The notes under the pieces: generated by a model | What the model saw: the letters and a program-made list of their open reading frames with translations, nothing else | Database searches by the model: none | Told to the model about the DNA's origin: nothing | From: Novosphingobium huizhouense | GTDB lineage: Bacteria; Pseudomonadota; Alphaproteobacteria; Sphingomonadales; Sphingomonadaceae | Reading direction: 5' to 3' | NCBI RefSeq assembly: GCF_020179475.1 | Contig: NZ_JAILXZ010000002.1 | Coordinates: forward strand, 682,001 to 746,000 | DNA length: 64,000 bases | Translations under genes and position numbers: made by a program | Part shown: positions 20,796 to 29,817 of the stretch, in pieces | Numbering within the stretch: position 1 is the stretch's first letter | How the letters are laid out: the number at the start of each line of letters is the position of its first letter

Positions 20796-23785
20796 TCGGC
20801 GTCCCCGCCCTTGAGATCGCGGCCCTGCCATTCGTCCAGCCGCATCAGCTGGTCGTAGTCCGAATATCCGGGCAGGTCGGGATTGAGCCGCGCGGTGAAC
20901 GGCTCGGCGCCCAGGATCCAGCGGGCAATGGCCTCCTTGAGGTAGCGTTCGGTCTCGGACAGGAAATCCTCGCGCGGGATGCCCCGCTTGCGGCGACCTC
21001 CGGGGATCGGCTCCTCGCGAAATCCGAAGCCGCGCTGCTTGTTGGCCGAAAGCGACCAGTATTCGAACGCATTGGGGGTCCCGCTCACGTCGTCGAACCC
21101 GCCCCCTTGCGCGATCAGCCCGATCAGGCCCAGCTGCAGGGCGAAGCCTTCCTCCACCATCTTCGGCGAAGGCGGCTTGCCAGTCTTGTAGTCGATCACC
21201 GCCAGCGTTCCGTCGGGAAGCCGGTCGATCCGGTCGGCCCGGCCATGGATGCGGACGCCATCGACATGGATCGCGCCCTTCGCCTCGACCGCGAGCACTT
21301 CGCGCCCCTCGCCCAGCAGCCTGTCCTGCTCGTGCTCGATCCAGCACAACGCCGCCAGCAGCCGCGGCTGCCACAGCGCGCGCATGAACGGGTGCGCGCT
21401 CATCTCGGCGAGCTTCTGCTCGGCGAGCGGGATCAGCTGTCCCGGCACGCCGCCCGCCCTGTGCCACAGCTCGAGGATTTCGTGCACTGCCGTGCCGCGC
21501 CATGCCGGCGTCGGATCGGCATCGATCGGGTCGAGAGCGCGCAAGCCCAGGATCGCCTGCGCGTAGAACTGGTAGGGATCGCCGCGCAGCCGGTCGAGCG
21601 CGGTGACGGCGATCTCCACCCGGCGCTGCTCGGCGGAGGGCATGGGCTCTGGCCGCTTCGCGCCTTCCACCTTGTCCGGCCGGTCGAGCGCGCGGGCCTG
21701 CCGCACCGCCTCGTCCTCGCTTACCAGCTGGCGGCCGAGCATCGCCCGGATGCGCAACAGGAAGCGCGAAGGGATCACCGGGCCTGCGGCGTCGCGCAGG
21801 GCGTGGCTCAGCACGACTTCGGGCGCGCCCAGCGCGGCGGCGAGGTCGTGCGCGGACAGCCCGATGCGGAAATCCGTGCCCGGAATGCCCAGTGCGCGCA
21901 GCACCGGCGGCGCCAGCAACGGATCGGGCGCGGGCGCGGCGGGCCAGGTGCCCTCGGTCAGGCCGGCGCAGATCACCAGGTCGGCGCGGCTCATCCGCGC
22001 CTCGAGCAACCCGTAGATCGCAAGGCGCGGATGCCCGCCATAGGCCGGGCGAACCGCCACTTCGTCGAGCGCGTCGCGCAGCAGGGCCGGGACTTCGCGC
22101 GGGTCGACCAGCAGGTCCGCCCGCGCCGCGGCGTCGCGCCACTGGGCGACGAAGGCGGCAAGGCTGCGACCGTCGGCATTGGCCCAGAGCGCTTCGCCGC
22201 ACAGCGCCTCGGCGGTTTCGGAGAGCATCGCCAGCACCGCCGAAAGCGGCAGCGGCTCATGCACCAGCAGCATCGGCACGAGCAGCGCCTCGACCTCGTC
22301 CCACCAGCGCGGCAGGCGGGGAAAGCGCTTCGCCCTGCCCTGCACCGCCTCGCGCACCGCCTCGACGCCGGGTCCAGGACGAGGGCCGCGCAGCACGAGG
22401 TCGAGCTCGCGCACGCGATCGAGCCAGGTCGCGCGCGCCTCGGGCCGCACCAGCGGATGGCCGAGCAGCGCCAGCAGCGATACCGGCGCGGCGCGTTCGG
22501 CCCAGCATTCGGCGAGCTGGAGCAACAGCCGCCCCGCCGGAGTCTGCGGCAGGGGCCGCCCCGCCGTATCGTCGGCGCCGATGTTCCAGCGCTGCAGGTG
22601 GCCGACCACGCGGTTGGCAAGGCCCCGGTCCGGCGTCACCACCGCCACGCGCTTTTCGGGCACGGCCAGCGCCCGGCGCACCAGCACCGCGATCGCCTGC
22701 GCCTCCTCTTCGGGATTGGCGCTCTCCATCATCCGCACGCCCGACAGCCGACGCTGTTCGGGAGGCAGCGAAACCCAGGCGGCGCTCGCTTCGGGCGGCA
22801 GGAACAGGTTGGAGATCGCCCGGCTGCGCTCGGGCGGCGCGGCGGCAAGCCCGGCACGGTGCCACGGCTGCACTTCGTCGCGCGCCACGCTCATGCGATT
22901 GAGCAGCAGCTTGAGGTGATACTGCGGGTGCGTGGTCACGTCGCCGCGCCCGAACGGCGGCCCGCCCGGCTCCTCCGGCGCGCCGGCCACGCCCAGCGCG
23001 TCCCATACCGCAGGCTCGAGCGCGAGGTCGAGATCGGGCAGGATCACCGCGCCTTCGGGCAATTCGGCGACCACACGCAGCAGCCGTGCGATCGCGGGCG
23101 AGGCAGAGGTAACGCCTGCCGCCACCACCGGATGCGCCGGCGGGGTCTCCCGCCAACGCTGCGCCGCATGCGCCAGCAACCGGTTGCGCCGCTCGGGCGC
23201 GTCGATCCGCCCCATGTCTTCGAGCGCGGCCTGCCAGCGCACCAGCACCCGCGCGAACAGCCGCGTGTTCTCCTGCCAGTGCTCGGAAAGGTCGCCGACG
23301 AGGCCGATCACCTCGGGGTCGAGAAGTTTGTCCGGCGAGACACCCTCGACCGCCAGCCGGTCCATGCTCTGCACCAGGACCCGCGCCTGGCGCATCAGCC
23401 CCGCCTCGCCCGGCGCCCGCTCGGCCAGTTCCTCGCGCAGCATCTGCGCCACCGCAAGCAGACGCACCACCGGATCGACCGCCTGCGGGACATCCGCGCC
23501 CGCTCCGATCGGGTCGAGCAAAGGCCCCAGCGTCTCCTCGAGATCGAGGTCGCCGACCACCGCCATCCGCGGCAGCAGCAGCCCGCCCCCGCTCGCCCGC
23601 ACGAACGCTTCGGTCACGGTGCGGATCGCGCGCCGGCTGGGCAGCAGCAGCGTCAGCCGGGCAAGGCCGAAGCCCTCCTCGCGATAGCGCGGGATGAGCC
23701 CTGCGACGAGCGCGTCGGCAAAGCCGCGGTGGGCGGCGATCGAATAGACCGAGACGCGGCCTGCGGGAGCTTTCGCCTCGGCCAC
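20792..23785 (-). CDS. addB: Double-strand break repair protein AddB
   Basis: Second subunit of AddAB: a UvrD-like fold without a convincing Walker A, which recognises Chi-like sites in studied relatives, plus a C-terminal RecB-family nuclease. The 997-aa protein carries the nuclease signature GRADRID...AVIDYKTG near residues 850-870. The four cysteines that hold an iron-sulfur cluster in Bacillus AddB are not apparent: the usual Cys-Pro position reads GDPYQFYAQ and no CxxC lies after the nuclease motif. The start is the GTG at 23785, 6 nt after the murU stop. It overlaps addA by four bases. Confidence 0.92.
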   Translation of the reverse strand: MAEAKAPAGRVSVYSIAAHRGFADALVAGLIPRYREEGFGLARLTLLLPSRRAIRTVTEAFVRASGGGLLLPRMAVVGDLDLEETLGPLLDPIGAGADVPQAVDPVVRLLAVAQMLREELAERAPGEAGLMRQARVLVQSMDRLAVEGVSPDKLLDPEVIGLVGDLSEHWQENTRLFARVLVRWQAALEDMGRIDAPERRNRLLAHAAQRWRETPPAHPVVAAGVTSASPAIARLLRVVAELPEGAVILPDLDLALEPAVWDALGVAGAPEEPGGPPFGRGDVTTHPQYHLKLLLNRMSVARDEVQPWHRAGLAAAPPERSRAISNLFLPPEASAAWVSLPPEQRRLSGVRMMESANPEEEAQAIAVLVRRALAVPEKRVAVVTPDRGLANRVVGHLQRWNIGADDTAGRPLPQTPAGRLLLQLAECWAERAAPVSLLALLGHPLVRPEARATWLDRVRELDLVLRGPRPGPGVEAVREAVQGRAKRFPRLPRWWDEVEALLVPMLLVHEPLPLSAVLAMLSETAEALCGEALWANADGRSLAAFVAQWRDAAARADLLVDPREVPALLRDALDEVAVRPAYGGHPRLAIYGLLEARMSRADLVICAGLTEGTWPAAPAPDPLLAPPVLRALGIPGTDFRIGLSAHDLAAALGAPEVVLSHALRDAAGPVIPSRFLLRIRAMLGRQLVSEDEAVRQARALDRPDKVEGAKRPEPMPSAEQRRVEIAVTALDRLRGDPYQFYAQAILGLRALDPIDADPTPAWRGTAVHEILELWHRAGGVPGQLIPLAEQKLAEMSAHPFMRALWQPRLLAALCWIEHEQDRLLGEGREVLAVEAKGAIHVDGVRIHGRADRIDRLPDGTLAVIDYKTGKPPSPKMVEEGFALQLGLIGLIAQGGGFDDVSGTPNAFEYWSLSANKQRGFGFREEPIPGGRRKRGIPREDFLSETERYLKEAIARWILGAEPFTARLNPDLPGYSDYDQLMRLDEWQGRDLKGGDAE

Positions 23786-23791
23786 CGGCGC

Positions 23792-24514
23792 TCAGCCGCC
23801 GGTCAGCGCGGCTTCGGTGGGCGCGATCATCGCCGGCGCGCCGACTTCGTACCACAGGCCGGTGTGCGGCAGGGCGAACAGGCGCCCTTCCTCGATCGCC
23901 CGGTTCCACGGCAGGTTGAACGAGAACGGACCGTCCGGGCAGTCGCGCAGCAGCCGCTTCGACAGCAACTGGATCCCGGCGAAGATGTAGGGCGCCACTC
24001 GCCCCTGCCGCCGCCGCGTGACCTCGCCCAGCGGGCCAAGGTGGAAATCGCCCACCCCGTCGTAATTGAAGGCCTGGGCATGGCTCACCACCAGCAGCAG
24101 CGCGTCCATCCGCGTCTCGTCCCAGGCATCGCTCAGCGCGGCGAACACGTTGCGCGGGCCATCCAGCCAGACATTGTCGCTATTGAGGCTGAAGAACGTG
24201 TCGGCCTCGATCAGGTCGAGCGCCTTGACCGTGCCGCCGCCGGTTTCGAGCAACTGCTCGGTCTCGTCCGAGATGGCGATCTGCGGTGACGTGCGGTGCG
24301 ACAGGTGCGCGCGCATCTGGTCGGCGAGGTAGTGGACATTGACCACCGCACGGGCCACGCCCGCTTCGGCGAGCTTGTCGAGTGCGTGGTCGATCAGCGG
24401 GCGCCCCGCGACGCGGACGAGCGGCTTGGGCCGGCTGGCGGTCAGCGGCCGCATCCGCTTGCCGAGCCCTGCGGCGAGAACCATCGCGACATCGCTGGCG
24501 AGCGGCCTGGTCAT
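23792..24514 (-). CDS. murU: Nucleotidyltransferase, MurNAc-1-phosphate uridylyltransferase type
   Basis: Sugar-1-phosphate nucleotidyltransferase, 240 aa, with the pyrophosphorylase signature LAAGLGKRMRPLT...PKPLV, the ETGGG region and a substrate-binding SDNVWLDG. Directly next to an AmgK-like kinase, the best reading is MurU, which makes UDP-MurNAc from MurNAc-1-phosphate in the anhydromuropeptide recycling route known from Pseudomonas and Caulobacter; this bypasses de novo synthesis and can give fosfomycin tolerance. The ATG at 24514 overlaps the amgK stop (ATGA), which fixes the start; the longer open frame upstream is amgK in another frame. A general NTP-transferase role cannot be excluded from sequence alone. 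Confidence 0.85.
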   Translation of the reverse strand: MTRPLASDVAMVLAAGLGKRMRPLTASRPKPLVRVAGRPLIDHALDKLAEAGVARAVVNVHYLADQMRAHLSHRTSPQIAISDETEQLLETGGGTVKALDLIEADTFFSLNSDNVWLDGPRNVFAALSDAWDETRMDALLLVVSHAQAFNYDGVGDFHLGPLGEVTRRRQGRVAPYIFAGIQLLSKRLLRDCPDGPFSFNLPWNRAIEEGRLFALPHTGLWYEVGAPAMIAPTEAALTGG

Positions 24515-25503
24515 GCCTCGAACCTCCCCCCCAGCACGCCCGCCGGATCGCGCAAGGTCGCCGGAATAAACTGGTCGAACCATGCCGCCACCGGCGCCAG
24601 CGCCGGATGCGCCAGATCGCGCTCGAGCAGCGCCCAGACGCGCGGAATGTAATCGAGGTAGCGCGGCTTGCCGTCGCGCTTCCACAGCCGCACGAAGATG
24701 CCCACGATCTTGATGTTCCGCTGCGCTCCCAGCCGCGCATAGTCGGCAAGGAAATCGTAATCGGGCTGCGCGCTGGCGACGTAATGGTCGAACATCTTTG
24801 CCTCGATCTCGGGCGAGACGTCACGCCGCGCGTCCTGCAACAGCGAGACGAGGTCGTACGCGGGATGGCCGGTCAGCGCGTCCTGGAAATCGAGCAGCCC
24901 CTGCCGGTGCAGCCCGCCGTCGAGCATGATGTTCTCGGCGTGATAGTCGCGCAGCACGCTCACCCCGGGGCGCTGGTGCGGCAGCAACGGCAGCAGCACG
25001 TCCTCCCACGCCTGGGCATAGGCGCGGCTGTCGACATAGAGCGCGCGCGCCGGGCAGAACCAGTCGATAAACAGCTTCGCCTCGCGCTGGTACTCGGCGA
25101 GCGTGTAGTCGTTGAACGGCCCCGGCGGCAGGCGATGCAACTGGAGCAGGGCGTCGACCGCGTAGCGGTAGACCTCCTCCTCGTCCTGCGGCCAGGCGTC
25201 GAGGTATTCGCGCATCCGCACTTCGCCGAAGTCCTGCAGCAGCACCAGACCCTCGCGCGGGTCCTCGGCGAGGATCCGGGGCGCGTTCATGCCGTTGGCG
25301 TCGAGCCACCGGGCCGCGCGCACGAAAGGCTCGGGGTCCTCGTGCGGGGGCGGCGCGTGCATCAAAATCGCGCTTCCGGTCGAACGACGCACGCGGAAGT
25401 AGCGGCGGAACGACGCGTCGCCGGGCAGCGGTTCGACGATCGCGCCCGTCCACCCGGCAGAGGCCAGGAACGGTTCGACGCCTGCGGGAATGCTCAGGTC
25501 CAT
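24511..25503 (-). CDS. amgK: Anomeric MurNAc/GlcNAc kinase, aminoglycoside-phosphotransferase fold
   Basis: Kinase of the APH family, 330 aa, that in characterised systems phosphorylates MurNAc or GlcNAc at the anomeric carbon for MurU. The kinase catalytic loop is LRDYHAENIM (Asp, His, Asn) and the metal site is GLLDFQDALTGHPAYDL. The N-lobe shows GDASFRRYFRV. The ATG at 25503 is selected (10-nt overlap with tsaE); an in-frame ATG at 25521 would add six residues. With murU it forms the recycling pair, embedded between tsaE and addB in one leftward operon. Confidence 0.86.
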   Translation of the reverse strand: MDLSIPAGVEPFLASAGWTGAIVEPLPGDASFRRYFRVRRSTGSAILMHAPPPHEDPEPFVRAARWLDANGMNAPRILAEDPREGLVLLQDFGEVRMREYLDAWPQDEEEVYRYAVDALLQLHRLPPGPFNDYTLAEYQREAKLFIDWFCPARALYVDSRAYAQAWEDVLLPLLPHQRPGVSVLRDYHAENIMLDGGLHRQGLLDFQDALTGHPAYDLVSLLQDARRDVSPEIEAKMFDHYVASAQPDYDFLADYARLGAQRNIKIVGIFVRLWKRDGKPRYLDYIPRVWALLERDLAHPALAPVAAWFDQFIPATLRDPAGVLGGRFEA

Positions 25504-25991
25504 GGCCCCCGCTCTAGCCAACCGCGCCCCGGCTCGACAATGGCCGTCCGTCCCTTTTCCCGCATTTCCAGCCGGATCGTCAGGCAGTTGGGCTCATGCG
25601 CGAAGCCGCCGGCGTGTTCGGGCCACTCGGCGAGCAGCGCGGCGCCCTCGCGATAGTCGTCGAGCCCGATCTCCGCCGCCTCCGCCGGGTCTTCCAGCCG
25701 ATAGAAGTCGGCGTGGACCAGCGGCAGCCGCACCGCCGGCGGATCGTAGACCTCGATGATCGCGAAGCTCGGGCTCGGCACTTCGCCGACATAGCCGAGC
25801 GCGGCGACGATCGCGCGGGCGAGCGTGGTCTTCCCTGCCCCCAGCGTCCCTTCGAGCGCGACCACGTCGCCCGCCCGGAGCCGCCCGGCGATCGTGGCGG
25901 CGAGACGTTCGCCGGCAACGAGATCGTCAAGCGGCAGGACGATCGGCCCGCTCATGGCCCCGCCAATGCCATCGCTCATGGCCCCGCTCAT
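25494..25991 (-). CDS. tsaE: tRNA t6A biosynthesis ATPase TsaE
   Basis: P-loop ATPase that drives the TsaBDE complex making threonylcarbamoyl-adenosine at position 37 of ANN-decoding tRNAs. Walker A is GTLGAGKTT (residues 48-56); SPSFAIIEVY and HADFYRLED are typical, as is the Trp-containing LAEWPEH. Total 165 aa from the ATG at 25991, which overlaps the divL stop by four bases. Two further in-frame ATGs follow within 36 nt because GCTCATGGCCCC-like sequence is repeated there, so a 153-aa start at 25955 is also possible. Confidence 0.93.
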   Translation of the reverse strand: MSGAMSDGIGGAMSGPIVLPLDDLVAGERLAATIAGRLRAGDVVALEGTLGAGKTTLARAIVAALGYVGEVPSPSFAIIEVYDPPAVRLPLVHADFYRLEDPAEAAEIGLDDYREGAALLAEWPEHAGGFAHEPNCLTIRLEMREKGRTAIVEPGRGWLERGPWT

Positions 25992-28330
25992 GGCAGCGTC
26001 ACGATCGCGCTGGTGCCCTCGCCCGGCTCGGACAGCAGTTCGAGCGAGCCGCCATGCGCCTCGACCAGCTGGCGCACCAGCGGCAGGCCCAGCCCGTTGC
26101 GGCGCTCGACCATGCGCCCGTCGGCACTGATCTTGAGCCCCTCGAGCGCGCGCGCGAGCTTGGCCGGCTCCATGCCGCTGCCGTTGTCCGAAACCACCAC
26201 CTGGATGCGGCCAGCGCGGCGCGCGCACTCGATCTGGATCCAGCCGCCCGCGCCGGTTGCGGCAATCGCGTTGTCGATAAGTTCTCCGAACGCGCGGCGC
26301 AGCCGCCGCGCGTCGCCCGTCACCGAACCCGCCGCATCGCTCCCGCGCAAGTCGAGCGTCAGCCCGGCCGCTTCGATCCTGCCCGCGCGTTGCTGGACGA
26401 CTTCGGTCAGCAGCGCGAAGATCGGCACCTGTTCCTCGGCGAGCGGCAGCGTGCCCGCTTCGCTTTGCGACAGGTCGAGCACGTTCTCGATCTGCTGGCC
26501 GAGCCGCTCGACCGACGTCAGGATCGCGGTGACATATTCCTGCGCCTGCGGCGTCAGCTCGCCCGCGATCCCCGCCGCGAGCAATTCGGCAAAGCCGCCG
26601 ATCGAGGTCAGCGGCGTGCGGAATTCGTAGCTCATGTTGGCGATGAAGCGCGTCTTGACCGCGTCCGCCTCGATCAGCGCGGCATTGCGTTCGCGCAAGG
26701 CCGCCTCGGCCTTCTGCGAATCGGTGATGTCAAGCACGGTCAGCAACCCGTTGCCGTCGGGCAGCGGCACGCCAGCGAACTCCAGCTGCCGCCCGTCGGC
26801 AAGCGCGATGCGCCCGTTCTTGCCCTTGCGCTCGAGCGTCGCGGCCTGGATCACCTCGGCCAGCACGCTCACCTGCGCCGCACGCTTGAGCTGGTCGGAC
26901 ACGCGGCTCAACAGCACGTCGGCGCGCGGGTGGGTGGCGAGGAATTCCTCCTCGAGCCCCCAGTCGGCGGCGAAGCGCCGGTTCCACAGTTGCAACTTGC
27001 CGTCGGGGCCGAACACCGCGAGCGATTCGAACAGGTTGTCGAACGTCGCCGTCCGCGTGCGAAGCAGCGTGTCGCGCGTTGCCGAAAGCTGGAGCTGCTC
27101 GGTCCGGTCCTCGAAGATCATCAGCAGGCCGCCGTCGGGCATCGGCTGGCCGACCACGCGCAGATGCGTCCCGTCGGAGAGGTGCCAGGGCTCCTCGCGC
27201 GGCGCGCTCGACAGGAACCAGCCCTGCCGCTCGCGCCGCCATTCGGGAAAGTCGCGCACTTCGGGCAGGCGGCCGGCATCGCGCATCCGGTCGAGCACCC
27301 GGTCGAACGGCGGGGTATCGACAACCCACGCCTGCGGGATCGCGAAGATGCGCAGGAACGGCTGGTTGGCGAAGACCAGGTTCCGCTTCTCGTCGAACTG
27401 CGCGATCCCGGCCGAAAGCGTGTCGAGCATCTGGCGCTGGGCATCGCGGAAGCGGCGGAACTGGCGGGTCAGCTCCTCCATTTCCTCGATGTCGACGGCG
27501 TACCCGGCAACGCCCTCGTCGCCCAGCGGCAAGTCGGACACGCGCAACGAACGGCGCTGCCCGTCGATCGTGGCCGAGACGATCCGCGTCACCGCCTGCT
27601 TGCGCGCATGGACCTGGCGCGCCACTTGCGCCGCGGTCAGGCCCTCGGTGGGCTCGACCAGTTCGACCCCCTGCGCCACCGCCTCCTCGGCCGAGCGGGC
27701 GCCGACCGCCTTGACGTAGGCGCTGTTGACCAGCCGCAGCCGCATCGCGGCATCGCGGAACCACATCGGCAGCGGCGCCGCCTCGATCAGCCCGGACAGC
27801 CCGGCGAAGTCCGCGCGCGCCGCCTGCGTCTCGGCGCGCAGCCGGGCGAGTTCCTCCTCGCTGTCGGAAAAGTCGAAGAACCAAACCAGCGCCGCGCCGC
27901 CGGGCGCGATCTGCGCATCGGCGAGGTGCCCGGTTGCGCCAAGGCTCCTGCCGCTGCCGCGCGGCCGCAACGCCAGGCGGAACGGGGCTCCGGTCTTCTG
28001 CGCGCGCCGCACCGCATCGCCGAGCTTCGACAACTGCACCTCGTCGAACCCGCGATCCTCGCCGTCGAGTTCGCTCAAGTACTGCGGCATCGCGTCGAGC
28101 CCGAACCAACCCGCGAGCCGCGAAGGCCCCTCGATCCGCCCGTCGGCGCGCACCAGCAAGGGCAGCGCAGGCGATTCCTCGACCATCCGCGACAGCCGCC
28201 GGGCAAGGCGCTGAGCGGCATCGGCCCGACGGATGCGCAGCCGTGCGGTGAGCACCGTCCAGAGCGCCGCCAGCGTCCACGCCGCCAGCAAGAGGGCGAT
28301 CACCACCAGCGCGGTATGGTTGAACAGCAT
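25988..28330 (-). CDS. divL: DivL-type PAS sensor pseudo-histidine kinase with tyrosine at the H-box
   Basis: Membrane-anchored multi-PAS kinase-fold protein, 780 aa (Caulobacter DivL is 769). One membrane segment lies at residues 9-28. Several PAS-like domains follow to about residue 550, then HisKA and HATPase domains. The phosphoacceptor segment reads ANMSYEFRTPL: the usual His is Tyr568 (codon TAC at 26627-26629), the diagnostic feature of DivL. The ATP-binding boxes look intact (ELIDNAIAAT, SDNGSGM, GLGLPL). In Caulobacter DivL binds DivK and controls the CckA kinase/phosphatase switch at the cell pole. The ATG at 28330 has GGGGAG just upstream. It heads the divL-tsaE-amgK-murU-addB-addA run. 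Confidence 0.88.
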   Translation of the reverse strand: MLFNHTALVVIALLLAAWTLAALWTVLTARLRIRRADAAQRLARRLSRMVEESPALPLLVRADGRIEGPSRLAGWFGLDAMPQYLSELDGEDRGFDEVQLSKLGDAVRRAQKTGAPFRLALRPRGSGRSLGATGHLADAQIAPGGAALVWFFDFSDSEEELARLRAETQAARADFAGLSGLIEAAPLPMWFRDAAMRLRLVNSAYVKAVGARSAEEAVAQGVELVEPTEGLTAAQVARQVHARKQAVTRIVSATIDGQRRSLRVSDLPLGDEGVAGYAVDIEEMEELTRQFRRFRDAQRQMLDTLSAGIAQFDEKRNLVFANQPFLRIFAIPQAWVVDTPPFDRVLDRMRDAGRLPEVRDFPEWRRERQGWFLSSAPREEPWHLSDGTHLRVVGQPMPDGGLLMIFEDRTEQLQLSATRDTLLRTRTATFDNLFESLAVFGPDGKLQLWNRRFAADWGLEEEFLATHPRADVLLSRVSDQLKRAAQVSVLAEVIQAATLERKGKNGRIALADGRQLEFAGVPLPDGNGLLTVLDITDSQKAEAALRERNAALIEADAVKTRFIANMSYEFRTPLTSIGGFAELLAAGIAGELTPQAQEYVTAILTSVERLGQQIENVLDLSQSEAGTLPLAEEQVPIFALLTEVVQQRAGRIEAAGLTLDLRGSDAAGSVTGDARRLRRAFGELIDNAIAATGAGGWIQIECARRAGRIQVVVSDNGSGMEPAKLARALEGLKISADGRMVERRNGLGLPLVRQLVEAHGGSLELLSEPGEGTSAIVTLP

Positions 28331-28479
28331 CTCCCCATCGCTAGGCGGCGGCCTGTATCAATGCAATCCGGGACCCTTGCGGAAATTGCGGAAGATCGAC
28401 GATGGCCCGTTGCCGGGCGCGAGCGGGTTTCGCCGATCTCCCGTGGTCACGGCTTCGGCCGATCGCCCCCCGCGTCCTG

Positions 28480-29583
28480 CTAGCGGGCCTTCTCCGCCAG
28501 CACCTCGTCAGTGCTCGCAACGTGGATTTCGCTAAGCACTCCGAGATAGCGCTCGTAGTAGGGCTTGTGCGACGAGCCGACGATGGCGAGCACCCGGGTG
28601 CCGGGCGTCGGCCCCATGGCTTCGCGCATGTTCGCAACCATCCGCAGGTTGCGCGTCTCCCAGTAGGCCAAGTAGCGACGTCCATGGCGCTCGGGCGAGC
28701 TGTCGGCCGCGGTTGCGGCGAAGTCGGAGGCCACGGCGTAGCGGGCCGCAGCAGGGCTGTTCTGGTCGCGGTAGACCGACAGCACCGCGCCTTCGCGCAG
28801 TTGCGCCGGCACCTTGTCCAGGACCGCCTTGTGCTCGCTGGACCAGACGTTGTTCCACAGCGCCTGGATCGTCGCTTCCTGCTCGGCGCTGCTCGGTCCA
28901 GCCGCGCGGTCTCCCGTGTGATCGTCCACCGGCCAGACCCGCTCCAGACCCAGGCGCGCCGCCAGCTCGGCTGCCACCTCACGGTTTTCGTTCGGTCGCT
29001 TGCCCACCGCGGCGATCACGCCCAGCAACGCGTCGGTCAGGCCATCGGAAGCGATCCGCTCCGATGCCGGCAAGCGCAACCATTGCACCCGGGCTGACGC
29101 CGGGTCGCCCGCGGCAAGGAACAGCGCGGCCAGCCGGCGCCGCTCGGCTGCCGGGCGGTCTGCGCGACCATCCTCCAGCAACCGGGCGATCTCCGCTTCC
29201 GCACCTGCCTGGTCGAGCTTGAGCGCGGTCCGGGCGGCGCCGGCATCCGGGCAATAATCCTCGGCGGTTCCGGGATAGAATGCAGCGAAAGTGCGCAAGT
29301 AGTCGCACTGCGCGCCACCCACGGCCTCGACCATGATCATCCGTGGGCGCCAGGCTTGCAAGCGCACCAGCAGCGGCTCGAGCAGCGCGCGGTCGAAGTC
29401 GGGGGGAAGCATGCTGAGGTGCGGTGTGCCCAGAACCAGAACTTCGGTCTTGGGCTCGCGCACGGCGGCATCCGCCAACCAGACCGCTCGTGCGACGGGC
29501 GTCGGCGGGTTGACCTCGTGCGCCGGAGCCGGCGGTTGGGCGAGCGCCGCCGCTGCAGCCAACAGGATTTCCGAAATCGCCAT
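28480..29583 (-). CDS. Exported DUF5694-type protein (TraB/GumN-like)
   Basis: A 367-aa protein with a short hydrophobic, signal-like start (EILLAAAAALAQPPAPA). It contains EVLVLGTPHLS near residue 48, an RPRMIMVEAV segment and a C-terminal GTRVLAIVGSSHKPYYERYL, a pattern I associate with the DUF5694 family, distantly related to TraB/PrgY/GumN proteins. Function unknown. The upstream half contains a run of helical, Ala- and Arg-rich sequence. Transcribed alone, converging with nothing; 149 nt separate it from divL. The family name is from memory and should be checked. Confidence 0.7.
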   Translation of the reverse strand: MAISEILLAAAAALAQPPAPAHEVNPPTPVARAVWLADAAVREPKTEVLVLGTPHLSMLPPDFDRALLEPLLVRLQAWRPRMIMVEAVGGAQCDYLRTFAAFYPGTAEDYCPDAGAARTALKLDQAGAEAEIARLLEDGRADRPAAERRRLAALFLAAGDPASARVQWLRLPASERIASDGLTDALLGVIAAVGKRPNENREVAAELAARLGLERVWPVDDHTGDRAAGPSSAEQEATIQALWNNVWSSEHKAVLDKVPAQLREGAVLSVYRDQNSPAAARYAVASDFAATAADSSPERHGRRYLAYWETRNLRMVANMREAMGPTPGTRVLAIVGSSHKPYYERYLGVLSEIHVASTDEVLAEKAR

Positions 29584-29748
29584 GCGTCATCCTCTCGGCT
29601 GCCCGTGCAGAGTATGTTTTGGAACTGCCGCCGAACACAAGGGCTATCGCATGCTGTCGGGCTCGCCGTGGTGGGGCGGCTCGAGCTTGGCTCGCGATAC
29701 AGCCCTCTGCGCAGCGCCTGTGCGCACTGGACCGCTCGGCCGAACAAG

Positions 29749-29775
29749 AAAAAGGCCCCGCATCACTGCGAGGCC
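29749..29775 (-). terminator. Rho-independent terminator of ahcY
   Basis: Read on the minus strand: GGCCTCGCA, loop GTGA, TGCGGGGCC (one A-C mismatch), then TTTTTC. It lies about 40 nt after the ahcY stop and is properly oriented for it. Confidence 0.85.
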
Positions 29776-29817
29776 TCTTCCCGATCCAACCCGCGCCAGC
29801 CAGCGCGTTAACGTCGA

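Noticed and set aside
20796..22202. Extension of addA to 1,631 residues
   Set aside because: The extra part is another frame of addB; the ATG at 20795 overlaps the addB stop and begins the true Walker A domain.
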